A stretch of 64,000 bases of DNA. Origin: Dryomyza anilis (taxonomy: Eukaryota; Arthropoda; Insecta; Diptera; Dryomyzidae). The stretch spans positions 75,460,367-75,524,366 of the forward strand of contig OX638133.1 of assembly GCA_951804985.1 (NCBI GenBank), read 5' to 3'. Shown piece after piece: positions 1 through 11,892 of the stretch. How positions within the stretch are numbered: the first letter of the stretch is position 1; every line of letters begins with the position of its first letter. The notes under the pieces are model-generated. The model searched no databases. It saw only the letters and a list, made by a program, of their open reading frames with translations, and was not told the origin of the DNA. The translations under genes and the position numbers were made by a program.

Positions 1-564
1 TTTTTCTTATACTATTAGTTGTATGAGAAATTGGGGATAAATGACACATAACAATACTAAGAAAAAAAGAGAAACACTGTGATTTTGTGGGTGTCAAAGT
101 AACGCACTGAAGAGCATAACAATAATAATGCGAAAAATATTTGCCCCAAGTTTATATTTTATGTGCTGTGTATCATTTTACAACAAAATATGTTTGGGGT
201 TTGTAAGTGTTGATAGCTACACATCATTGACAGTTTATCAAATTGATTTAATGGCTGAGGGCTTATTTTTTTAGGGGGTTTTTACAATAGGGTAGTTTTA
301 TGTTATAACGTAATATGACACCTTTTTATTATAAACAAAATGAGAAAAATAAATATTCTTGGATGTCTTCACTTATCTTAAGTGTGTTCTAAACAAACAT
401 AAAGAATATTCAAATATGCTGTGAGTTGTACACATGATCTATGGTATAGTCAAAAAAGTATTAAAATGAGCAAGATATGAATATCTAGATTCAAAAATAC
501 TAAATATATTGAAACATGAAGATTATATTCAGCGTCGTATTGTTAACTGAATTCTGTCAATTAT
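1..564. other. AT-rich non-coding DNA
   Basis: No exon-like composition, no RNA gene and no recognisable repeat. If the exon at 11893 belongs to a + strand gene, this is probably intron sequence of that gene (inference). Confidence 0.5.
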
Positions 565-880
565 AATAATAATAGTTTGGCACTACAGTTCTATAAGAAC
601 TTAGGCCGAGCTCTCTCACCATTTTGAGCTGTGCGTGTTATATTTGTACTCAAAGTGGTGGGACCTACAGTTCATTGCCGAATACGAACGGCGGGTGAGA
701 GCTTTTTCATAGGCAATGTTTTCACTCTCGTAGGTTTGCCATTTACTGCCGATAGGTAGCGCGGTATAGAAAAATGTTTCTATGAAAAGATGTTGTTAGC
801 CCTAGTCAAGGCTTGAACCGGGGACCTTTCGGCTCGCAGTACAATGCACTAACCACTGAGCTACCGCGGCTACAATGATA
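565..880 (-). mobile_element. tRNA-derived SINE, copy 1 (full length)
   Basis: Read on the minus strand the element starts with a tRNA-like head (about 877 down to 800). It has a box A-like TAGCTCAGTGGTTAG and a box B-like GGTTCAAGCC, followed by a ~200-bp body and an AAT/ATT-repeat tail at 565-575. The body shares long stretches with the copies at 9810, 25968 and 58768, for example the part around GTAGGTTTGCCATTTACTG and the part around GTGGTGGGACCTACAGTT. Flanks GTCAATTAT (556-564) and GTCAATAAT (881-889) match at 8 of 9 positions and look like a target site duplication. It is not a functional tRNA gene: the acceptor stem is not closed and the head is fused to a body shared by all copies. 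Confidence 0.85.
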
Positions 881-1379
881 GTCAATAATTTTAACTAATG
901 ATAGTAAAATTTAAAATAAGTTCTATGACAAATTTGTTGTTAGGATAACTTGCTTTACAAGAAATGTGTCAAAATTCTGTACTAAAAAAGTCCAAAAATT
1001 AACCGAAAATATTTTGCTGAAAATAAAAAAAATAGTTGCTATTGTATTCATTGATGCATACACAGAAAAAATGAATTTTTGAATTTGCTCATCAATGTTA
1101 TGAATTTTTTACTCAAAACTCAACCAAACACCAAATTCATCACATTTTTGAATCAAAAAAACCTTAATGAAAAAGTTCATAATATTGATGTTCGTATTCG
1201 TAATAATTATGAAAAGTATGAATAGTAAGTAGTTTGTTGCTAAAATACGTATGAAAAGATGCTTATCCATTTGTATACATTCTATTCAATACTACGTCTG
1301 AAAGTTAACTAAATAGAAGTAAAAGCCATATGCGTATGTGTAGAAAAACTAAACAATCTCTCTGCATTTTAATTTCTAA

Positions 1380-2300
1380 TTGCTAAGTTCTTTCAATATT
1401 TTAAATTTATACTTAACTTTACATTGTCCATATGATAACTTTTTTTTTACACAACATCATTTTCACATTTCATGTAACATTTTAAAATTATAAGTAGAAT
1501 TAAAACTATTCTCCAAACATGTGTCTAAATGTTATCTAAATAGTATCTGTAAGCTAACTTTTTTCTTTTAGCATCTATAAAATGACTCTCTATGTATCGT
1601 TTTGTGTTTTTTTATAATGCATGTCAAAAAGTTTCCAAAGTAAAAATCTATCAGAAAAGTTGTCTTAAAGTTAATTCAAGGAAAGTTAATTCAAAAATTC
1701 GGTGATCTCTCAGAATGCATATCAATAAGTTTCTTAATGGTGTCTGAAAGTTAACGTAAAGAATATTAATTCCAAAATTCATTTTAGTAATATTTTTGTA
1801 TTATTATATAATCCATGAAATACTTTTTTTCTAATTTCCTTATTTCTTTAAATATTAAAAATTATTTTGAATTTAAAGTATTCTCCAAAAATGTGTCTAA
1901 ATACTAAACTTAACACTGTCCGTAATATAACATTTTTAACCGAACGTTATATTCTCATTTTATATAACATTATCTGTAGAATTTTAACTACTCTCCAAAC
2001 ATCTGTCTAAATGCATTCTAAATAGTGTATGTAAGCTAACTTTTTTCTGTCATTATCTATAAAATGACTCTCTGTTTAATAATAAAGTGGACTAAGAGTT
2101 AATAACTTAGTTCTGTATTGCACTTGATTTCTATTAGTTTATACAAATATTCAAGTTATTATTTCAGAAATCAAATCAAAATTGTTAAATGATGTCTGAA
2201 TGTTAACTCAAGAAAAGTAAATTCAAAAGAAGCATTTTATTAATAATTTTTCATTACAGAATTGTTAATGGTATACTAATTATTATTTAAAATTTAATAG
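1380..2300. repeat. Degenerate tandem repeat block, part 1 (about 117-bp unit)
   Basis: The motif CTCCAAAnATGTGTCTAAAT, followed by TAAATAGTnTnTGTAAGCTAAC, recurs near 1510, 1883 (shortened) and 1993. Each copy is followed by TTTTTTCT and 'AAAATGACTCTCT'. The same unit dominates 4830-6390, so the two blocks are one old array interrupted by other DNA, including the DINE-like element at 2580. Confidence 0.6.
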
Positions 2301-2579
2301 TCATATATGCATTCAAATAAACTTAAAAATGTATTCTGTATGTATGTATCAAAGTTATGTACAGAACCGTTGACGTAATGTTAACATATATTTTTAGTAA
2401 AATTGTCGTTTATTTAATTTCTGAATTGTTATTAGAAATACATATCGAAAAATATGTCAGTTATCGTTTAGATCGCATATTGAAAAGTGACCAAAATTAA
2501 AAATACAGTTTTATAGTATTTCTTAATTTGTATACAAAAGTGCTAGTTATTAATTCCAAATTCTACATATAGTATTTTT

Positions 2580-2735
2580 ATACCGTACAATAAGAGTGAA
2601 AGGGTATATTCAGTTTGGGACGCCGTTTGTAACACCCAGAAGGAAGCATCTCTGGTATGGAAAAGTATATATATTCTTGATCAGCATGACCTCTTAAGTA
2701 GATGTCCGTCTGTCTGTCCGTCCGTCCGTCCGTCC

Positions 2736-2774
<39 letters not shown>

Positions 2775-2791
2775 CGTATGTCCGTCTGTCC

Positions 2792-2837
<46 letters not shown>

Positions 2838-3394
2838 CTGTTGAATCCCTACTACTTTTAAAATTGAAGAGCTAGATAAATGAAACTTATAACTTAGATT
2901 ACTAATATACCTGCGCTGTATGTGCGAAAAAATTGCGAAAAAATTGATCGGTCCATCGTGACCTATGATCCGACCACTTATGTTCAAATACCTCGTATAA
3001 AATGTACATATAAAGATCAATTTTCATGTATACGTGCTTAGGTAAACTTTTTTGGTCAAATATATATTGATATCAAGATCAAATACATGATACTAATGTT
3101 TTCCCGCGAAAAGACTTGTGGTTCACCAAAAAAAAAAAATCGAAATTCGGAACACCTACCCATTTGTAAATATGGGTATCAAATGAATGGAAATTCTTCA
3201 GCGATTGAATGTTTGTAGTTATTTTCAGGATTCGTATACCCTGGTAACCTATATATCACTTTGAATGGTAACCACACATATGTGTAGGGTATTTATAGTC
3301 GGCTTAGACCGACTATAATTTTGATAATCCTAACTATAATAATTACACCTACTTTAAAATTTCCTATGTGATCTAACCTTCCCAACTGGTTTCA
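2580..3394 (-). mobile_element. Mini-me/DINE-1-like element, subfamily B, copy B1
   Basis: On the minus strand it begins ACCAGTTGGGAAGGTTAGAT and passes through a short hairpin of TATAGTCGG / CCGACTATA. It continues through a ~550-bp body to a CAGA/CGGA microsatellite (2703-2840 on plus as TCTG/TCCG). It ends with the conserved core around CTTGATCAGCAT and a terminus ending in TATAAAA. This layout (TA-rich core next to GTCY repeats) is that of dipteran mini-me/DINE-1 elements, which are Helentron-related and non-autonomous. No coding capacity. The microsatellite here is longer than in the other B copies. Confidence 0.8.
2701..2842. repeat. (TCTG/TCCG)n microsatellite inside B1
   Basis: About 140 bp of nearly uninterrupted TCTG/TCCG tetranucleotides, interrupted once by TACGTATG. 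It lies at the position where mini-me elements carry their GTCY proto-microsatellite. Confidence 0.95.
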
Positions 3395-4829
3395 TTTAAA
3401 CTAAATAAAAAAAAAATATTCTTAATTTATATTTCAAAGTTATAAACTAAATTATTGTCATAAAGTCAACATTCAGTGTATGTGTTTTAAATACATTGTT
3501 TAGCACTTATTTTCATTTCCCAAGCGTTATTAGAAGTGCATTTCCAAATGTTGTTTAAATGTCATACCAAAATAAGTCTGAAAGTTAACTTATTCATATT
3601 CAAATTTTTAGAAGTTATCCAAAAATTAAATATTCACAATTTTTGATAATTTACTTCATAAAATACATAGAAATATAGTCTAAAAAAATTATTTTAATTT
3701 ATAAACTTACACAAAAAGCTTATAATATCATAAAAAGTACATACAGATTAGGTTTAACATTGTGTAGTGTATTTTTGAGATTGAAAACCTCAAGTTGGCA
3801 TTAATATTTATGTCATATTAAGAACAACAGCTTCAACATCAGCATAAACCAAAACAAAAACGACAACTAAACATGTTGCAACTGTTGGTCTAGGTTATGT
3901 TGACCTGACAGTGCTGCCATGTTTTACTATTTGAATGTTGAATGAGTAGTAAAGTCATATATTGTTGTTGTAGTTCTTGTTCTTGTTATTGTAGGTATGT
4001 GTGCGGCATTGCATTATAACTGTTTTGGGCAACATACTAACTGAAACTGAATTTCAGCTCTAGATCAGCAAAACATGGCTGACTAACAAGAACCAAATAC
4101 AATCATAACTGACACAACTTGAAGTTTGTTCACTCAAAATATTCGGAACATATTTTGACGTTGTTCGCAAATGTTTTTTGTGCAACTACTTGTAGTGGTT
4201 TCTGTTCGTGTTACCGACGTTGAAATATTTTTTTTTTTAATTTTAGAAATTCTGTTTTTCAATTTGAACATTATTTGCAGAAAGCGATCCTTCGCGTTAG
4301 TTTAATTTATTTTGTCAGCAACTATTAAAAAAACCCAACTACTACTTCCTCTATTCAACAAAAAATATTTTATTAACTGTCCTTCTTTTAGTACTTCTTC
4401 TTTTTATTGTGCCTGTTTGAGACTTGCGTGTTTGTGTCTGAAATGTGTCAGAAATCTCTGAGTTGTTTCTCATTGAATGCAATTCAGCTAATTTCATTGT
4501 ATAACGTTTATTAATAGAATAAAGTGTTGCCTCTAATAAACGAGCTGGAATTTATAATTAATTTATGTTGGAAAATATTTCAACAGACAGCAAAACATGC
4601 AGCACGACAGCTTGTCTATTGGAATTCACAAAGTTTTGGTTTAGTTTTTAGTGTAACGTTACATTGGGTATATTAACAGCTAATAATCTTTAGAATTACT
4701 ATTCAATATTTAATTTTGTAGAGTTGAATATCATACGATATATAGAATTATGATATCTCATAAAACCTTTCAATGGTAAAAGTTAAATTTGCCATTTTTT
4801 TTGAATAATTTAAAATTGTATGTAAATTT
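3395..4829. other. Non-coding, presumably intronic
   Basis: AT-rich with no open reading frame of interest. A single diverged piece of the 117-bp repeat motif occurs near 3556-3590. The 3830-4160 stretch is somewhat richer in G+C and CA/TG dinucleotides but shows no splice-site-bounded frame. Confidence 0.45.
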
Positions 4830-6390
4830 ATGATATTTTCCAAAAATGTGTCTGAAAGCTATACTAAACAATGTCTTTAAGATACCTTTTTTATTCCAAA
4901 ATAATTTTCTCATTTATGGGAATATTTTTAAATTCTTTTTAGAATTTATATTATTCTTCAAAAATGTTTCTTAATTGTAACTAAAATTTTTCTGAAAGAT
5001 AAATTTTTTAATCAAACATAATTTTTGCATTTTTTTGAATATTTTAAAGTTATGTATAGAGTTCATAATATTCTCCAAAACTATGTCTTAATACTCTACT
5101 AAACAAACTCTGTGAGATAACATTTTTTATTCCACAATCTAGGAAATAACTCTCTGTTATGCATTAAAGTATCATAAGGCCATTCTGCATTGTAAATGAT
5201 TTGTATTTTCAAATTTTATTTAAGAATTATAAAACTATGGGTAAAATTTATACCATTTTTCAAAAATATGTCTGAATGCTATACTAAGCAGTGCCTGTAA
5301 GATAATTAATTTATTTCAACATAATTTTTCGAATTCGTGGAATATCTTAATCCTTTTTGTAATTTATTTTATTTTCCGAAAATTTGTCTTAATTGTGTAC
5401 TAAAAATTGATTGTAAGATAACTTTTTTATTCCAACGTACTTTTTTATTCCGAAAATCTAGAAAATGACTCTCTTTTGTGCATAAAGTCAACAATGAGCA
5501 AATAGCACAGTTCTGTATTGCAAATGTTATCTATTTTCAAATTATATTGGAGAATTTCAAAATTATCTGTAGAATTTATAACATTTTCCAAAATGTCTCT
5601 GTATGCTATACTAAAAAGTGTCTGTGACATAACTTTTTTTTTTGAACACAATTTACTAATTTCTTGGACAATTCTAAGGTCAAATAATTTTGATTTTCAT
5701 TGCAATTAATTTCTATTATCGTATAATAAATTGTATTTTACAATTATATTAAATACATATCTATTAAATAAATCTTAGAGTATTTTAAAATTAATTGTAG
5801 AAATTAAACCATTTTCCGAAAATGTGTCAGAATGCTATACTAAACAGTGTCTGTAAGATAACTTATTTATTCCCACATCATTTTCTAAATTTTTAGACTA
5901 TTCTAAGATTGTCTTTAGTATTTTCATTATTTTCCCAAGATATGTCTAAATGATATACTAAACGGTATCTGTAAGTTAACCTTTTTCATTTTAATATCTA
6001 GAAAATGATTCTCTGTTGTATATTATAGTCGAATAAGATCAAATAACTTAGTTCTACATTGCAAATGATTTCTATTATCGAATTATATTATTATTTTAAA
6101 ATTATCTGATTAATTTACACTGTATTCCCAAATTGTGCCTGAATGATATACTAAACAGTGTCTGTTAGATATCTATTATATTTAAACATTATTTTCTGAA
6201 TTTTTTGGAATATTGGATAATTATGTTTACAAAATGCTGTACTAAATGCTATACTAAAAAGTGTCTGTAAGTTAACTTTTTTATTTCAATCTCTGAAAAT
6301 TATTCTCTCTTGTGTATTAAATTCGACTAAAACCAAATAACCTAGTTCTACATTGCAATTGATTTCTATTTTCGAATTATATTAAACACA
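4830..6390. repeat. Degenerate tandem repeat block, part 2 (117-bp unit and longer variants)
   Basis: The core TTnTCCAAAAATGTGTCTGAATGCTATACTAAACAGTGTCTGTAAGATAAC (shown as a pattern, no single copy) recurs at about 4837, 4953, 5070, 5250, 5372, 5583, 5811, 5928, 6122 and 6232. Spacings are about 117, 117, 180, 122, 211, 228, 117, 194 and 110 bp. Short units alternate with longer ones that carry an extra segment ('GAAAATGACTCTCT ... CATTGCAAATGATTTCTAT'). Units are 65-85% alike by eye, so the array is old. Confidence 0.75.
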
Positions 6391-8200
6391 TATCCCTTTC
6401 CAAAAAAAAAAAAAAAAACACCAAACAAAAACTAACAAAAAAAAATATATTTTTTATTCTTATTTTTTTATTCGTATTTTCTTGAAATTTCTTCGGGATT
6501 TAGACTGTTTTGTGTGTAATTCACTTTTTTTTGGTTTTTTTTCCACTTCTTTGGGTTGTTTGTGTTCGTATGGTATGTACAAAGCTGTTTGTGTATTTAA
6601 GTGTTTCTTGCACTAAAATGCACTACTACTGTGCAGAGCTGTGATTTTTTATTATTTTTCTCTTTGCAGTATTTTGGTGATTTCATGCCAAATACTTTTC
6701 TTCATTTCAGCTTCTCTATAGCCTGCTGCAGAGATATATACTGAGAGATGTATATACCTAAATGTCTGCTTAGTAAAGTGCCTGATATATGTGTTTGTCC
6801 TGTTCTGTTTGTATATTTTGTTGTCGGTTTCCTCTGACTTACTTAGCCCTCAAGTAATCGATCTCGTTTGCGGCAACGCCAGCTAAAAGGATTTTTGAGT
6901 CAAATTCGTTAAAGCTAATAGTTGGAAATTGCACTCTTAACACGAACACTTCTCCAGCATTACTTCTTCAACATTTTCTCTATGTGCTATGTGAAAGAAT
7001 GTAATTTTAAATCCTTTAAATGATACATGTCTTCAATGCTAAATCACTTGTTTTAATTTGGTGCAGTGATAAAATTAATGAAACTTTGGCGCGCACAAAC
7101 ACAATGCGCAATCCTTTCAATTTGTCTGTGTAAGTCAAGTTGATTTCATCTACATTTAAGTAGTTTAGTTCTTAATACTTTTAACAAATTTTCTAAGCTA
7201 TCGTTCGCTCTACTCTCTACATCAAGTGAGGCTGCTGATAACACATAGCGGAATAAATATTCGCTTTAATTACAAATTTGAGATTTTTTAAAAATTTTAT
7301 ACTTGTTTTACTAATTTCATTTTTTTTTGCATTTCTGTTTTTGACTCTTCCAGCATACATTGACTGATATGTATTAAGCAAAACTTTTAATTACCGTTTT
7401 TTTAATATTACTTTTATTTAAAAAGTTTGCGCGCATCATTTTTCTACCGTTTATACATTTTATTCTTTTATTTATTTAAATTTTGCTGTGAAAAAATTGC
7501 AAAAACTTTTTGCAAGAAAAACAAAGTATAAAAAATGTATTAAAACTGCGTTTTAATGGATATCTAATTGACACATTTTATTACATTTTAAGCACAATTT
7601 GCAGCAGCCACCATCAAGCACAGCAAGACCTACTTGAGTTAAAAAAAAACTGTAACTTTTACAACATTTCATTTCGAGTCTGTTGTTTTTTTTTTTTTTT
7701 GGATATCTCTTAAAACTTTTTAGGAGTTTTAACAGTTCTAAGGAAGTTGAAAAACTACTCGAACTTGAGCGCTGTACTGCGGCAAGCACTTGTTAGGCCA
7801 GTGATGCTTTTATCAAGATCTTCAGTTGGAAATGACTTGACATTACTGTGCAGTAATAGTAGAGCAAACAGACGATGTTAATTTAAATTGAAATTCGATG
7901 AAGCTGTAGAGCATGATAGGCAAAAATTTAACTTTAATGTAATTTTATAAAATTATTTACAAGAGAAAAGACATGTCTAGTAGAAAATGTACTAGGGTCA
8001 TGCTCGGGAACTATACGTTGTATTTAAATATATATCCAACCCCTTTAATATGATCATATCAAGTTTTGGTATTGTTGGTTGTCAAAATAATTGGTTGTCA
8101 AAATAATATATTAGATTGTAAGCAATATAAAATAAATTATGTTATAATATAATGGAAAACATCGGGTTATAATTATCTTGAATGTTTTGAACAAACAAAT
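6391..8200. other. Non-coding, presumably intronic
   Basis: Begins with an A-run and A/C-rich stretch (6399-6450). Nothing in it looks like an exon, RNA gene or known repeat. Short reading frames near 7500-7790 are not conserved in composition and lack splice context. Confidence 0.4.
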
Positions 8201-8719
8201 TGTTACGAAAATTCAGTCTACGGAAAACTGTTCTACGAGTTCATATCGCTGGATTGTGTACAAAATAAAAACACTCTTATGTTTGGTTTAAATTATAACA
8301 ATTAACTTTATTAATTCACTTTAATAAACAACTTTACTAATAACAAATTCTAACAACTGCTGCATGTCCACAATTTAACTTGACATTTATCACACGAGCT
8401 GCACTCGACCACTTTACAATCACTACTGAAGTACAGTGCTTCAGATGCGCGGCCTTATATACTGCAGGCATCAGTTCGACACGTTTCGACAAGCTTCGAC
8501 TTGTTTCGAGAACCTTCTACTCGTTTCGTGAATGACGCATGCTATTGGCATCTCATTCGCACTCATGTGTTTTAATGCGGTGATCTTCCATCTCTTTCTC
8601 ACACACTGCCTCAGTGTGCTGAATGATCTTCCGTCTCTTGCTAACACATGCTTAGTGTGCTGAATTGTCTTGCGTCTCATTAATTATTTTTGATCGCTTG
8701 CACTATGGGGCAAATTACA
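8201..8719 (-). mobile_element. Candidate solo LTR of a retrotransposon
   Basis: On the minus strand the segment starts TGTAATTTGCCCC (8719) and ends TTTTCGTAACA (8201), the TG...CA pattern of LTRs. It contains a TATA box (TATATAAGG, 8461-8453), a GC-richer stretch after it, and a poly(A) signal AATAAA (8312-8307) about 145 bp downstream, in the order U3-R-U5. The U3 part holds two or three ~52-bp direct repeats around TGTGCTGAATGATCTTCCG. No second LTR, primer-binding site, gag or pol is present within several kb, so it would be a solo LTR. No clean target duplication is visible (flanks CAAAT and TCTTT). Assignment is inferred from layout only. Confidence 0.5.
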
Positions 8720-9748
8720 TCTTTTCGTAAAAATATTATGTATGAACATTAACATCTTTTACTGTATGTTATTTTAAAATATTGTGTTATTATATTAATT
8801 TGTAATAAAATTCTAAATATGTGTTCAACATATAAGAATAAATCAAACATCTAAATAGATTATTAAAATATGTTTGGTATATTCATTATGATTAATATAA
8901 ATTCACATTTTTAATATTTGTAGTAATTATATTAAAAGTTTATAAATAATATATATAAATAAATTCAGAAGGAATCAAGGAGTCATAAATGGAAACATTC
9001 TGGATTTGGAGAAACAGATCCACTTAGTTATCAAAAATGTAACTAAGAGCAATTATTTTTGATAATGCAAAGGTTTTATGTGTATTTAAACAGCAAAACC
9101 ATGTCAAATTTAAATGTAAAAAAAAATGTTTACGAACTGATAATATATTCGAATATTCGTCGGAAAAGTCATGTTTTTCTATATTTACTTAGCACCATAA
9201 CTAATACTTTGTTGTTCTATTCGTGAAAACAAACATATGCATGCAACGTATATCATGCCTTTTACCCTTTATCACAGAATAAAAACCTCTTCATATCAAG
9301 AATAATTACACTTAGTTACTTTTTTGTACATTAGAACATAATCACTGCATATAAAGAATAATAGCTCCTAGGCGGGCTCTTAGACGGGCTCTTAGACAGG
9401 CACATTAACAAACAGATGGCGATGACAGACACACATCGCAAAACAAAGTATACGGATGAAAGCATCGATGAAAGCAACAACAGATATATAAACAGGTGAT
9501 CTTTTTTGCGAAGAATACAGAAATAATTTTTCGTGTTCTTTTTGGTTTTGAATAGTGAATAAATTAACTTCTTCAGAAGAATCAATCCTGTTTCATTTTT
9601 TTGTTAACTAAGTAATTTGTTTTCTTAGTATTCAGATGATAAATTCTAGAATTTTAGTAGAATTTTATTTATTGTTCTGAAATTCTGATATTATTCAATC
9701 GATTGAAAATTTGTCTCATATCTTCGTTTATAGTTAAATATGTGTATA
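8720..9748. other. Non-coding, presumably intronic
   Basis: AT-rich, no exon or RNA gene seen. Two short direct repeats GCGGGCTCTTAGACGGGCTCTTAGAC occur near 9372-9398. Confidence 0.4.
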
Positions 9749-10266
9749 CTTCGTCGTTATAGAACTAAAATGCCAAATATTCATTCACAAAAAATCTTTA
9801 TACATCTGTAGCTCAGTCGTTAGTGCGTTGGACTGCGAGCCGGAAGGTCCCCGGTTCAAGCCTGGACTGGGGCTAACTACATCTTTTCATAGAAACATTT
9901 TTCTATACTGCGATACTTCTCGGCAGTAAATGGCAAACCTACGAGAGTAAAACATTGGCTATTAAAAGCTCTCACCCGCCGTTCGGAGTTGGCAATAAAC
10001 TGTAGGTCCCACCACTTTGAGTACACACGCGCAGCTTTGCCTAAGTTCTGATGGAATTGTAGTGCCAAACTATTATTATTATTATCTGTCAATTTTTAAT
10101 CGATGATCTTAATTCCTTTTACCCCATGATAAGAAAACGTAAATTTATTTATTGATATTTCAACTTTAAAAATGCAGCAATTACTTTTTATAATATTAAT
10201 CAACAAACTCGAAATTTAAGTTTTACATAATAATGTATTTGCTGACTTTTCGTTCTACAACGATGA
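9749..10266 (+). mobile_element. TA-flanked MITE, family R, copy 1 (interrupted by SINE copy 2)
   Basis: The outer parts, 9749-9803 and 10090-10266, together match the uninterrupted MITE at 47279-47534 in inverted orientation. The left end (TTCGTCGTTATAGAAC) and right end (CGTTCTACAACGATGA) are inverted repeats of each other. It has no coding capacity, and the size without the insert is about 235-260 bp. TA dinucleotides lie next to both ends, suggesting a Tc1/mariner-type MITE (inference). Confidence 0.7.
9810..10083 (+). mobile_element. tRNA-derived SINE, copy 2, with known empty site
   Basis: The tRNA-like head at 9808-9870 has box A TAGCTCAGTCGTTAG and box B GGTTCAAGCC. The body runs to about 10070 and the tail is TATTATTATTATT. 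The flanks are ATCTGT at 9804-9809 and again at 10084-10089. The related MITE at 47279-47534 carries a single copy of this hexamer (47455-47460, inverse strand) and no SINE, so it represents the empty site. The first few acceptor-stem bases seen in copy 1 are missing, so the head is slightly 5' truncated. The anticodon-loop region reads CTGCGAG, an Arg-type GCG/ACG-like loop. Which tRNA gave rise to it is not certain. Confidence 0.9.
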
Positions 10267-11875
10267 TATCATTATTTTTGGACTAGAGCAAAAATGGAAA
10301 GGTTTTGTACATATTCCCATCTGTGTCTGCCTAAACTATTCCCAAACAAAGTGACTTCAATACGTTTAAACTTATTGCTTAGTCTGTCTGCATCCTTCCA
10401 TTTTACTGTGTAAAATTTTGTGTGGAATATGTTATAGAACAAATGTTGGTTGTTGAGCTATATTATTGATAATCATAATAATAATGAATTTCAAATTCTT
10501 CTGGATTTTAGTAATATTTGATATTTAATGGAATATGTATTTCTCAAATTACACTTTGCAGAAAAATGAATCATGAGAATATTTTAAATGCATCGTTAGA
10601 CAACTGACAAATTATTTTCAAACACGCGATAATAATTTGCCATCACTCACAAACACCTCTGGATTTCGTGTCTGTGGTATGTGATATACCTTCTGCAATT
10701 CTATATTATTTTCTTCAATTGTCAGAAATTGTCGTTCACGTATTTATTTCGTATGTCTCTTGTTGCCAAATTGAAACTGGTCATGACATTTTTATTAGTT
10801 TTCTAACAGCTTTCCATTATATTATTTTGCATTGGCATGGCGTATTACTTATGATATCGCTGGTGTATAGAAAACAATAAAAACTGTCAAAAATATAACT
10901 AGAAGTCGCGTTCGTCATTGTCTCTTTTATTTCGGTGCGGCTTTGTCGATATTCTTTGTGTTTTTTTCTTTATTATTGGGTTAGGCTTTGGCAGCGCTTA
11001 TACTGACAGTCAAATTTGGTTGTAATTTTTTTATCAGCGACTTTCTACAATGTGGCTTTTGCAGTTCATTGTAATTTTTCCTGCTCACGTCAACATTTTT
11101 CTATTTCAACGTGTTTTTTTCAGGTGCCAATAGTCGAAAAAATAACGAATTCTTTGTTTTTTGCATTCTATATTCTTTTTTGATGTCGAAATTGCACATG
11201 TACTTCAAATGGTTTTGTTATATTGAAGTGTTTTGGCGTGTCAATTTGTTTGTAACAAAAGTTTTCTTCTTTTTCTTTTATTCTTTTTGTTGCTATTGTT
11301 TTTAGTGCTGTTGCTATTTTATTGACATTCGGTTCAGCTAGCAATATAAATATCTATCGTTTGTATTTGTAATGCACGATAGGCTCAATATTTTTCTATG
11401 TCGTATAGGTTTTGCGTTAGGATTTTATGTTAAGCCAAAAAGTTATGGTAGGCATTTCAAGAATACACGACACGATAGTAAATTGTCGCGCGTAAGGAAT
11501 TTTATGTTGAATCAGTAAATTGGAAAATAAAAAATAAAGCAACAACAAAAAATAGTTGACTTAAACTATCTGGAAAAACTTAAATCGTCAAATTACCGGA
11601 GACATTTTTGGTAAGGAAACTTTGTAAGGTATTAACCAGTAGCATTTTTTAGGGGAAAAAAAACAAAGATATGTGGTAGGAAATATACATTGCGTAGCTG
11701 GCATTTTTATATTTTAAATACATTGTGTAGTAAAATCTAGACAAATAAATACAAATTTTTCTAGAACTACATTAATTTTGTAGTTGTAACAAAATACATT
11801 TTAATACAATATTTATTTAATAAGTCTAACAAAATATTTATAAAAAATATTTTCTCTAATTAAAATTTTACTCTA
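10267..11875. other. Intron 5' of the terminal exon
   Basis: AT-rich, T-tracts abundant, no exon-like frame. It directly precedes the splice acceptor at 11892. Confidence 0.55.
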
Positions 11876-11892
11876 TCTCTCTTTCCTTGCAG
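11872..11892 (+). promoter_or_regulatory. 3' splice site (acceptor) of the coding exon
   Basis: A pyrimidine tract (CTCTATCTCTCTTTCCTTGC) ends in AG at 11891-11892. At this point base composition jumps from about 25% to about 60% G+C. The next codon reads TAC in the open frame, implying a phase-0 intron. Confidence 0.85.

Noticed and set aside
1062..1200. A MITE with CACAGAAAAAATGAA ends
   Set aside because: Only loose inverted similarity (ATTCATCACATTTTTGAA) in AT-rich DNA; the second end could not be placed.
2694..3020. A 108-codon frame ending in Asp-Arg-Gln-Thr repeats on the minus strand
   Set aside because: Translation of the CAGA/CGGA microsatellite in DINE B1.
9803..9876. A tRNA gene
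   Set aside because: Box A and box B are present, but the cloverleaf does not close (acceptor and anticodon stems mismatched). The sequence continues into a body shared with three other SINE copies.
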